A stretch of DNA of 64,000 bases from Cephalotus follicularis (taxonomy: Eukaryota > Streptophyta > Magnoliopsida > Oxalidales > Cephalotaceae). Shown here piece after piece: positions 20,781 through 30,489 of this stretch. The stretch covers positions 95,729 to 159,728 of the forward strand of contig BDDD01002949.1 in assembly GCA_001972305.1 (NCBI GenBank). The letters run 5' to 3'. Under the pieces are notes generated by a model. It was not told the DNA's origin and did not search any database. It saw nothing but the letters and a program-made list of their open reading frames with translations. Numbering within the stretch: position 1 is the first letter of the stretch; the number at the start of each line of letters is the position of its first letter. The position numbers and the translations under genes are program-made.

Positions 20781-21249
20781 TAATGCTAAAATCAATTATA
20801 CAACAGTTCTCTATGTATAAAGGTTTACTTTGTTAGAGGAAACGCGTTGATTGCTCCGGAGAAGGCGTTGGATTTTTGTTTTTTGGTTCTCTAGTCTTCT
20901 CTGCACACAAAGACAACAATCTATCAAAAATCCAAGAGTGTTTACTCCCGGGGACCCTCCGATGCTTAAGTTAGTTGTTATGCAGAGAAAACTATAAGCT
21001 CAAATGGCAAGTTGATCGACAATCCCTCAATCTTTTTTAGGAGTATTTATAGACATATCTGGATGTAACGTCTGCTCGCATCGTGGTGGTGTTATTGGTC
21101 CCTTGGAAATGGTCGAGATTCCATGCCATTTCTTCATTAAGGGTGGAGGCGTTTTCTTCCCCATTATGATCGCGTACTTGACTGTTTTTTACCCGTAATT
21201 GTGAGACATGTGTCAGTGTCTTAATAATAGATGAATTTTTCCAATATCA
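20781..21249 (-). repeat. 3' LTR of Gypsy-2
   Basis: Matches 32215-32692 along its length (shared AAGGCGTTGGATTT, GGGGACCCTCC and the terminal TATCA). The outer end has diverged (TAATGCTAAAATC against TGATTCTGAAATC). The polypurine tract follows in the purine-rich minus strand of 21250-21280. Confidence 0.9.
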
Positions 21250-21419
21250 TATGGCCCATTGGTCTTCCTTTTCTGTGCTTAGCAGAGGAGGAGGAGCATT
21301 AGTGATGTGGACTAGCTTTGAGCGGACCTTTGGAACATAATTACGCCTGTTTTGGCTTATGAGCCTTGCTTTTTGGCCTATCTCTAGCATTAACCGTGGC
21401 GTGGCAGAGCGAGTGTGAC

Positions 21420-21763
21420 TCCCGCCCACGTCTTTTCATTTGTCGAGCATGGTCTCTTCGTTTACCACATCTGATTTGATGGGCTGATCTAGGCCGTTTG
21501 ATTCCACAGAGATCTTATGGTCTGAAATCAATCTAGAGCCCTTTAAAAAGCTTTTTCTTCTTGGTGAAGTTTCTTTACAATATTCTTCAACTTTCAAAGT
21601 TCTTGCTCTACAAAGCTTTTCAATCTTCCAGACTTTCGATTAATTTCTCTTCAAATCTTCCTTTGAAAAATCTCAGGTTAGCTGTTCTTTGCTACTTGCT
21701 TTGGTAAATTGATTTAGGCCTCTCTTTGGGTTTTCTAGCTTCTTATCTCCTCTCTCTTTCTCT

Positions 21764-21800
<37 letters not shown>

Positions 21801-21809
21801 GGTTTATAG
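21420..21809 (+). promoter_or_regulatory. Putative promoter and 5' leader of the antisense gene of Gypsy-2
   Basis: TATA-like CTTTAAAAAG at 21541-21550. Upstream TCTGATTTGAT and GCCGTTTGATT blocks resemble those at 690-735 in Gypsy-1. A possible leader intron runs from CTCAG/GTTAGC (about 21676) to TTTATAG just before the ATG at 21810; it contains a pyrimidine run and a (TG)n microsatellite (21766-21798). Confidence 0.45.
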
Positions 21810-22670
21810 ATGGCTAGAGTTAAACAAATTTCTAGACAAGCTATTCCAGCAGAGGTACGCCGCGTGACTGAGGCGGTGACAATTGCCGAACATCCTTTTG
21901 GCACAGAGGAAGCCATGGATACCTCCACAGTGGGCGGTCTTCGAGTTGCCTCTTCTGAAGCTGGGACTCAGGTCTTTAAGACCCACTTTCAAAGGAGCGT
22001 ACTTAGTCACGAGAAAGTATTGAAGCTGTCTAAATCATATTGCTTCCCCAGAAGCATAACGTTCTCCCTTCCCCAAGATCCCAAGGAGGCCACAGAGAGC
22101 AGACATGGCCTCTTCATGGTTTTTGAGGATACCCTCTCACATGGTTTGAGACTTCTTATACCCTCATTTGCTATTGCGGTTTTGAGGAGTTTCAGACTTC
22201 ACCCCTCACTTTTCCAAGCTCAGTCATGGAGCTTCATAATAGGATTCTTGGTGAAGTCTTTGGAAATAGGGGTGACACCGACGATGGAGCTGTTCAAGGA
22301 GTTCCATGCTCTTGCTGGGTCTCCTGGCAAGGGCGGTGATTACTTTAAGGGGTGCACTGGTTTGACTAAAAAGCTGTTGGTGGATCCTACGAAATCCATC
22401 AAGAACTGGAGGGAGAGGTACTTCCTTATTAAGAATCTCCCTGGCTTCACTCTCTCCCAATGATGTTATTCATTGGACACTCAACGCCTCAATCAGAGAG
22501 TAATTTTGTCTGAGGCTAAGAAGGCAGACCTTGAGAAGGTTTTAGCACTAGAGCCAGAGGAGGTGAATTCTTCCATAACCAAGGACCGTCTGCGCGTCGT
22601 TGGGTTGAGTATGTCTCAAGGTCGCAGAGACGTCTTGGATGATGAGGAGAAGATCCCTGAGGGGATTTAG
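21810..22670 (+). pseudogene. Antisense gene of Gypsy-2, first part: 'putative gypsy type transposon' domain
   Basis: ATG at 21810. 217 open codons to a TGA at 22461-22463, then the same frame continues to 22670. It is the better preserved of the two copies. Domain signs: ITFSLPQDP, GLFMVFEDTLSHGLRLL, LHPSLFQAQSWSFIIGF, VTPTMELFKEFHAL and KSIKNWRERYFLIKN, which is the usual order in the plant Transposase_28 family. After the TGA, AKKADLEKVLALEPEEVNS matches the Gypsy-1 copy, so the stop is probably secondary. Role unknown; it lies antisense to the retrotransposon between integrase and 3' LTR. Confidence 0.8.
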
Positions 22671-22833
22671 AGAGAGGGAGTTCAAGAGAGCAGAGAAGAA
22701 CCCGGGGCTACGCCTGTTAACGAGGGGAAAAGCTGTATTAAGCCTTCCTCTCCTCCTCTGCTTCTAATTTCTTCATTCTGTTCGCTCATTATTTCTTATG
22801 CTTTTAACTCCAATTTTATTGTTCTCAACAACA

Positions 22834-24186
22834 ATGGCTTCTCGGCGCTCTTTGGAAGACGTCTCGAGGGCTAACAGAGAAAAAGAACAGGGTGCTGCCA
22901 AGGAGGAGACGCGGAGATCCTTTAGGGAAGTTGTAGAGGGGGCAAAGAAGCGAGTAGAGAAGGAAGCTGCTGCTGCTGAGGTTACTGCCGCTAAGGCTAT
23001 CAAGATAAGGTCTGCCCATGGCAAGAGAGTTGTGGAGGACCTACCCCCTATTCCATCCAAAAAACAAAAGAAGGGAAGAGGTGGAGAAGGCTCTTCTCGG
23101 GAGCAAACTAATGTTTCCCCCTTGGTGAGTTCTCAGAACCCCATTTGTCTTGGTGAACCTCGAGATATCAACCGGTTTGAGGAAGAGCTCGAGACGCTGG
23201 GCGACTCTGGTATGGACCTGAACACTCCAAGAGTGCCTTTTGAGCTGAGTAGGTTGTGCTTCATTCTCGCTGATCTAAACGCAATAAAGGGTTGGACCAT
23301 TAACCAGCTCTGGAATCACTGCATTCAGAGCAGTATTAGGGTATGTGACTTCTTCCTATTTTTCTTTTAAGATACACCTTTTTCTTTTCCTTTGACTCGG
23401 GTCTTTTTTTGGTAGGCTTTGAATGATATCCATCTGATGATGGAAAACTCTAAGGACTACCATAAACTTGTCAACCAACTTTCCGAAGAGATCGTAGAGC
23501 TCAAGCAAGTGGATAATTCGGCCCACGACCAGCTGGAAGAGGTTCTTGGGGCCCATGAGTTAGTCCTGGAAGAGAAGAGGCAGGCTCTTGAAGCTTTGGC
23601 CAAGGAAAAGATGGATAAAGTGGTAGCTGTTGATAGTAATATAAAACTTCATGATCTGCTGCAGGCTACAAATGAAAGGTTCTTTAAGCTCCAAGAGATG
23701 GAAGCTGCTCGGACTAAAGCGGCGGTGGAAAAAGACCTTATGGAGTTCAAAGTTTCGGCTGAATTCCAAACGTTAATGGAGAGTGTTGTGGTGGACTATA
23801 GGGCTTCCCTAACTTTTGAGGAGTAAGTATTAAAGGAGTCTGCGACATTCTTTCACCGAGGCTTTTACACTTACCCCAACTGGGTGGCTGCTCTTCAACC
23901 GAAGGCTCACTTGGCTCCTATTGTTTGCTGTCAGGCAGTGGATGCCTTTGATTTCTTTCCCGATGGGGTTGAGGCAGAGGAAGAGAAAGCTCACCTCGCT
24001 CTAGAGGAAGAAGATCGTCTCGCCCAGAAGGATGAAGAGTTACGGAGGGTAGAGTACTCAGGTGCGATTGTCCCATACTCTGGGCCTGCTGCAGAACCTA
24101 TCTTTGCTCTTCTACTTAAGGACTCTCAAGATCCTGCTTACTCTTTTCATGTAGATAACGTCCCTTTAGGGGATGACAATGTTTAA
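22834..24186 (+). pseudogene. Antisense gene of Gypsy-2, second part: basic / coiled-coil / acidic protein with one intron
   Basis: Exons 22834-23340 and 23416-24186; the frame is phase 0 across the intron, with one stop (TAA 23824-23826) inside exon 2. The start MASRRSLED aligns with MASRCDFDA of Gypsy-1. Residues 10-75 are basic and Ala-rich (AKKRVEKEAAAA), followed by PFELSRLCF, then exon 2 with ALNDIHLMMEN, a long coiled coil, HRGFYTYPNWVAAL and an acidic C-terminus. A polyadenylation-like AATAAA is at about 24219. At the exon-2 stop the Gypsy-1 copy has Glu. Confidence 0.72.
23341..23415 (+). other. Spliceosomal intron (75 bp) in the Gypsy-2 antisense gene
   Basis: Donor AGG/GTATGTG, acceptor TTGGTAG/GCTTTG, T-rich throughout, phase 0, same codon as the 65-bp intron at 2484-2548. 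An in-frame TAA inside it (23368-23370) would end translation if unspliced. Confidence 0.8.
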
Positions 24187-25135
24187 ATTGTTCTTTTGTA
24201 ACTTGTACTTTTACAAAGCAATAAAACATATGTTTCAGCTTCATTTGAGCTTTTACATTCCCTTAAGAATTTTTATGCCTTTGTAGACTTTTGCTTCATT
24301 TGAGCTTTTACATTCGCTTAGGAAATTTTATGCCTTTGTAGAATTTTATGCCTAAGTTTTTTAACCCATATAGGGCACTTGTATCAAAGTGCTTAGCTAA
24401 AGAGACTTAATCTTTGCAAGTTCTTAAGTGTTCGTAGAATAAGATTTTCGGTCTGGTCTGACAAGTTCTTATGGATTTGCAGACCAGGATCTCGTACTGG
24501 TATGATATTCTTCAGACCAGCTCGTTTGAGCTTTCTAGCCCCCGTGGGGACACTTGTATCAAAGCACTCAGTCAAACAAACTTGATCGTTACGAGTTCTT
24601 ATGTGTTCACCTCTCAACATACGATTTAAGTCTGGTTTAACAAATTCTTATGGGTTTGCCGACCAGCATTTGCTCCCTTGGGAGTCTTGTCTAATTTCTC
24701 CCTTATGAGTATTCTAGGATTACTCCCTTAGAAGTCTTCTCTGATTGCTTCCTTAGAAGTCTTTTAAGATTACTCCCTTAGGAGTCTTCTCTGATTGCTC
24801 CCTTAGGAGTCTTTATTTGTCTAAGTGTTGAAGGGTGTTGATTGAACATCCTTGTCTGACTACTCCCGTGGGAGTCTTCTCTGATGGCTCCCTTGGGAGT
24901 CTGCTCTGACTGGAGACTTTAGTCTGTTTGAGACATTAGTCTGCTTAAGAGCTTGGTCTACTCTGCTAAGCTTGCATTAAAGCTTTTGTTAAGGGAATTG
25001 TTGAAGGCTGTTCAGAGGTTTAAGGACGTGAACATTAGACCTCTTGTCCCTTACAAACTTGGAACTACTTCTTGAGCTAAAAGAAAAAGTGATCTTTATT
25101 GATATGTCTTGAATATTTGTACATATTTGCAAACT
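24187..25135. other. Non-coding spacer between the convergent antisense gene and pol, Gypsy-2
   Basis: Homologous to 3371-4549. Contains two copies of a block beginning CACTTGTATCAAAG (about 24367 and 24549), each followed by similar text ending in TTCTTATG, a local duplication of roughly 180 bp. The hairpin array follows. No credible coding sequence. Confidence 0.7.
24671..24905. repeat. Tandem array of about 25-bp hairpin units, Gypsy-2
   Basis: Eight units such as ACTCCCTTAGGAGTCTTCT. Stems: CTCCC-TT-GGGAG at 24672, ACTCC-CTTA-GGAGT at 24771, CTTC-CTTA-GAAG at 24748 and ACTCCC-GT-GGGAGT at 24861. Units keep self-pairing despite sequence change. An unrelated 60-bp gap splits the array near 24820-24855. 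Confidence 0.8.
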
Positions 25136-26390
25136 TCATTGATAGTACTTCCTAACGTGCTCAGAATTCCAAGACCTAGGGATATCTCTTCCCTCCAGAG
25201 TTTCAAGTTTGAATGTTCCTGGTCGGAGCACCTTCTTCACCTTATAGGGTCCCTCCCAATTAGGAGCTAACTTCCCTCTCGTGCCAGTAGGATCAGCGAC
25301 TGTCGCATTTCAGAGGACTAAGTATCCATCTCTTAGTGGTATGGGATTTACCCTTTTGTTGTAATAGCGGCTCACCCTCTGTTGGTAGGTTGCTACTCTG
25401 ATAGTTTCTTTATCTCTGAGCTCTTCCACTAAGTCGAGAAGTGCCCTCGATTCTTCTTCATTATTTGTTTGATTGAAATGTACCACTCTGGGAGAATGCA
25501 CTCTGATCTCAACTGGTATCATGGCTTTTGATCCAAGACAAAGGCTAAATGGCGACTCTCTAGTTATGATCCGAGGAGTAGTTCTATAAGCCCACAATAC
25601 ACTGGGGAATTTCTCTGTCCATCTTCCTTTACTAGCTTCGAGGTGTTTCTTCAACCCTAAGATGATCTCTTTGTTGATGACCTCTGCCTGACCATTGCTC
25701 TGCGGGTATGCTACGAAGGCAAGTCTCTGCTCAATTATCCACTCCTTGCAAAAGTTTCGAAAAGATTCACAATCAAACTACTTCCCATTGTCAAAGACAA
25801 TTACTCTAGGGACCACAAATCTGCAGATGATTGACTTCCATACAAAGCTCTATGTCTTGCTCTCCGTTATTGTGGCTAGGGGGCTCTGCTTCCACCCATT
25901 TGGTGAAGTAATCCATCACCACTATCAAGTAATTTCTCTGCCCTGGTGCCACAGGTAATGGTTCCATAAAATCCATTCCCATTGTGCGAAGGGCCAAGGG
26001 GCAATGATGGATGTCAGAGGTTCTGACGGTCTTCTGCTTATGTTGGCGTTCCTCTGACACTTATCACATTTTCGCACAAAGTTGATGGCGTCTTAGTACA
26101 TGGTTAGCCAGAAATAGCCTTGCCTTAATAATTTATTAGACAAGGTTCTGCCCCCCGTGTGATTTCCACATACTCCCTAATGGACCTCCCTTAGAGCGTA
26201 GTCGGCCTCTGAGGGAGTTAGACATCTTAACTGAGGAAAAGAGAAATATTTTTGGTACAAAATCCCTTCTCTGAATTGGTAGCGATTGGATCTGTATACC
26301 AACTTTCTCGCCTCCTCTAGGTCCTCCAGTAAAACCCCATCCCTTAGCTAACTAATGAATGAGGTTATCCAATTTGGCTCTTGTTGGATG
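25136..26390 (-). pseudogene. Gypsy-2 integrase
   Basis: Minus strand. HHCC part near 26050-26180 (GNHTGGRTLSNK, CDKCQRN), core with MDFMEPLP, FDNGK and GQAEVINKE, then KGRWTEKFPSVLWAYRTTPR and a C-terminal part ending WNSEHVRKYYQ with stop at 25136-25138. Interrupted by several stops (including the first His region and 25310) and by frame changes near 25800. It keeps Trp codons at the four places where Gypsy-1 has stops. Confidence 0.85.
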
Positions 26391-26404
26391 TCAATGTCTA
26401 TTAC

Positions 26405-28340
26405 CTACAGCTCTGAAATAGTAGGCATGTCTAGATAGTCTGCAAGCACAGTTTGGTTTTTCTTCAATTCTCCTATTGTAGCTAGTTTCGACAACAGATC
26501 TGCTCTAGCATTTTCTGCTCTGGGGACTTTCAAAATCCTACAAACTTGGAAAGCAGACTTCAAACTTTGCACATGGGTTAAGTATTTAGCCATGGCATCT
26601 TCTCTGGTTTCGTACTCTCCACTGATCAGACCAACCACCAACTGAGAATCACTAGAGGATTCTAGTTTTTGAACCTCTAAGTGCTTCGCTATTGTCAATC
26701 CGGCGATCAGAGCTTCCCATTCTGCCACATTGTTTATTGCTTTGAATCCAAATCTCAGAGCATACTCCAAGGTCCATACATCTTGACTAGTCAATACCAA
26801 TCCTGCTCCACTTCTGGAGACGCAGGATGACCCATCAACGGACAACTTCCACATGCCCTTCTCACTCTCACAGGAGTCCTCTTCCATACACTCCGTAGAT
26901 GTATTGTCTCCCACAAAATTAGTCACGACTTGAGACTTTATCGCTAGTATGACTTCATACTTCACATCATATTCGCCCAATTCGATAGACCACTTGACTA
27001 GCCTTCCCGAAGTATCTGGCTTTGCTAACACTTGTCTAAGTAGTTTGTCGATTAATACTTTGATAGTGTGGGCTTGAAAATATGGTCTGAGTTTCCTCGC
27101 CGTAATGATCAGAGCATATGCAAACTTTTCCACCTATGGATACCTTCCCTCAGCATTGTTCAAGGCTTTGCTTACATAATACACCGGCCTCTGAACCTTA
27201 TCTTCTTCTGTGACTAGCACTACACTTAATGCACCTTGTGTTGCTGCTAAGTACAAATACAAGTCTTTCCTATTTTTTGGTTTTGACATCATAGGAGGGG
27301 AAGCCAAATATTCCTTCAATTCTTTGAAGGCTGCTTGACATTATTCAGACTAGAGAAACCCTTTGGGGTCCCTTAATATTTAGAAGAAATGAAGACACTC
27401 CTTTGCAGACTTGGAGAAAAATCTGCTCAGAGTTGCAATCCTGCCGTTTAATTTCTGCACATGCCTTATAGATTGTGGAGGTTGCATGCTCTGTATAGCT
27501 GAGATCTTCTCTGGGTTGGTCTCTATTCCTCTGTTGGAAACCATAAACATGAACAACTTTCCAGAGGTAACCCCAAAAGTGCACTTGGAAGGATTGAGGC
27601 GCATCTTGTATTTTCTCAACACCCCAAAGGTCTCCTCCAAGTCTCTGATATGCGGACTCCTCGCTGGTGTTTTGACGAGCATGTCGTCAATATAAACCTC
27701 CATATTTCTCCCGATATGAGGTTGAAAATTTTTGTTGACCAACCGTTGGTAGGTTGCTCCAGCATTCTTTAATCCAAAGGGTATGACTTTATAACATTAC
27801 ATACCCTTATATCTGTGATGAAGGTTGTCTTGTTCTCATATGGTCCGTACATAGGAATTTGATTGTAGCCAGAGTAAGCATCCAAGAAGTATAACATCCT
27901 ATAGCTAGAGGTAGCATCCACTAAGTGATCAATCTTCAGGAGAGGAAAGTGATCTTTTGGGCAAGCTTTGTTGATGTCTGTGAAGTCTATACACATCCTT
28001 CACTTGTCGTTTGCCTTCTTGACTCGTACCGAGTTCACCAACCAGTCAGAGTAGTGCACTTCCTTTATGAACCCCGCTTGTAGAAGCTTATTCACTTTGT
28101 CTGCTATCGCTTGCTCCCTCTCGGGGGCGAAGTTTCTCTTCTTTTGCTTGGTCGGAGGCCGCATTGGATCCACACTGAGCTTGTGGACCATTACCTCTGG
28201 GCTGATCCTCGGGACCTCCTCTGCCGACAGGAAAATACATTTCTATTATTCTTGAGGAACGTTATTAGCTCCTCTTTTTCCACCTCTCCAAGCTGGGATC
28301 CAACTTGGAAGACCCTCTCTGTATTGCCTTCTTCTAAAGG
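26405..28340 (-). pseudogene. Gypsy-2 reverse transcriptase, RNase H and second RNase H
   Basis: RT pieces: VHKLSVDPMRPPTKQKKRNF (28190), CIDFTDINKACPKDHF, FLDAYSGYNQ (27880) and YIDDMLVK (27680). RNase H: LYLYLAATQGALSVVLV (27260) and the frame 26405-27133, which carries KFAYALIITARKLRPYF and then the second RNase H with LSVDGSSC, NNVAEWEAL, SDSQLVVG and VPRAENARADLLSKLAT. All four acidic residues expected of the second RNase H are present. Stops at 28000 and 27134 and a frameshift near 27790 break it. RT sites are intact otherwise. Confidence 0.88.
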
Positions 28341-28362
28341 CACCTGCACTACACACTCTACC

Positions 28363-29839
28363 TGTAAACCCCAGAATCAAGACCCCATTTGTCCGGGAGT
28401 TTAGAGGAATAATTCAACACCACACTTAATAAAATACTGATATATATAAAATAAATCATCGAATTATTCCAAATTCATTACAATAATAACTTAAACCAAA
28501 TATCAAGCCTAATTGTTTCTCATAACAATCCGAAGAAAACTTTAATAAAACTTAAAATAAATCAATTCAAATAAATATATCCTCCGCGAAAGCTAAGCCC
28601 ACCTCAAGTAGACCATTCCTCAATTCTTGAGTGTTGAAGAAAAGAAAACATGACAAAGGAATGAGCTCAAATAACCCAGAAAAGATTTATCAAAGTGGGA
28701 TAAAATAATGTAAAGAAAATAAAACAAAGTAATTTTCTTCAAAAATCGCATATCGTAAATAGAATTTAAATAAATCTTTTCATTAAGTCTTTCCACTTTA
28801 TTAAACATTACGTTAATGGCTTTTCATTCCCATTAGCTAACATGCTTATGTATATAAGATGAGCTTGCTCAGGCTCGTTCACTACTCATGAATCTCTCAT
28901 TCACAAGTCTTCAATTACACTTCAAAGTCAAATTTATTTAAATCCCATAAATACATGATTTCAAACTTGAAAATAATTTAATTCTGTAAAATACGATAAT
29001 ATGCTGGCAAAATGGATCAAAAGATTTAATTAACAAAATCATGTGTTGCATCAACAACTTTCTGCACACTAATAAATTAAAATAATGAGTAAATTTAGAC
29101 TAGGAGGTATGCTCGGCGCCAGTGCCTAGCAGCAGACCTGGTAAAGAAACAGTTTAAAAATCAGAGGACAAGAGGTCTGGCGCATTGTCGGGCCTCAATT
29201 TCAAAATAATTCAAGACTTAAATAAGACAGAGAAGGCTCGTGCACTGGTCCTCTGGCATGAATCTTTAAGAAAACAAATTAAAATCAGAGCAGACAGACT
29301 TGGCGATAGAATAGGCAGACCAACACTCGTCAAAGAAGGGATTAAAATTCCTTACCTTGGCTAATTTGGCTGCTAGATACTAGATGTAGCGATCTCTCTT
29401 CCTCTCTCTGCCTTCTAGTCGCCAATCGTCAGAGCTTCTCTCTCTAAAGCTCTCATTTTGATTTTTTTTGTGATCTCTTCCTGGTGCTAACCCCTATATA
29501 TATACTATTTTGTTAAGCAGAGTCGGGTGAGAAGAAGGAGTCTAATGGGAATCGGAGTTCTAATTTGACTGAGATTCTGATTCTGATGAGGAGAAGGAGT
29601 TCTCCGGCAAGTGGGACTCTGGTGATATTACCTTCAGTTCCACACGTCCCAGAGAAGCCAAGCCGTGCCCGTCTCTGCTTCCTCTAGTCGGGTCCTTTGT
29701 TTTGCTCTGGTCCAGCCTATTTTCTAGTCTGCCTAATCTGACGTTAACTAGACTATAGATATATTGGATTTCTTCCAGATTTAACAATTATTAATGATTA
29801 ATTTAATTTAGACATTTTGTAAAATTTTGGGTCGTTACA
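28363..29839 (-). repeat. Solo LTR of an unrelated gypsy element inserted in Gypsy-2 pol
   Basis: 1477 bp, minus strand TGTAACGACCCAAAATTTT... to ...TCTGGGGTTTACA, a perfect 5-bp terminal inverted repeat (TGTAA/TTACA). Flanks CTACC (28358-28362) and CTACT (29840-29844) are a target duplication with one change. The Gypsy-1 homologue at about 7755 is uninterrupted there. The start resembles LTRs of chromovirus (Tekay/Del-like) elements. TATA-like run at about 29490-29505. No internal coding region. Confidence 0.92.
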
Positions 29840-29844
29840 CTACT

Positions 29845-30422
29845 GGCTGTGGATGCTCGGACTCTACATCTCCTCTGAGCTCCACATTTGCTATGGGAAG
29901 GGCTTTTCCCTTCCCCTTGTCCTTTATGGCAGTCATGTTGCGCTGCTTTGCCACTTGTTGATCCCCTCTGACTTGTCCCACACCAAACCTGGTCGAGAAC
30001 TTCACGAGTAAGTGCCTTGTTGACATTATCTCCTCCATCATGTTCAATCATGGACTCCCAATTATTACATTGTATGAGCTTGGTGTATCAACCACCAGAA
30101 AAGTCATTTGCACCTGGGTATGGCAGGGGGCAGTGTCTGCAACGACGGACAAGTCGATGGATCCCAATGGATGGACCATCTCTCCCGTAAAGCCTACTAG
30201 AGGAGTCTTCACTAGCTTTAGCTGGTCCTCTGGAATCCTCAACTGATCAAAGGCATGTTTGTAGAGGATATCCGTCGATCTCCCACTGTCGAGGAGGATT
30301 CTCTTCATGGTGAATAACTCCACCCGAAGGGTGACTACCACTGGATCATCATGAGGGAGACGTACTCCCTCCAAGTCCACCTTCAAGAAGGATATCACCT
30401 CCTCTTCTCCACCAATCTTCAA
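29845..30422 (-). pseudogene. Gypsy-2 protease region
   Basis: Retropepsin-like: FTMKRILLDSGRSTDILYKH has the active-site Asp-Ser-Gly, then LVGFTGEMVHPLG and the conserved VVDTPSSYNVIIGSP. The frame 30048-30422 is open; a frame change follows near 30048 and the C-terminal linker continues to the solo LTR at 29839. It is upstream of RT and downstream of the zinc-knuckle region. Confidence 0.85.
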
Positions 30423-30489
30423 CCTTTTTCCATGCGCATGTTGTTATTGCATGGAAAAGGTTTGTCTGGCATAGGCTTTTCTCCCCCTA

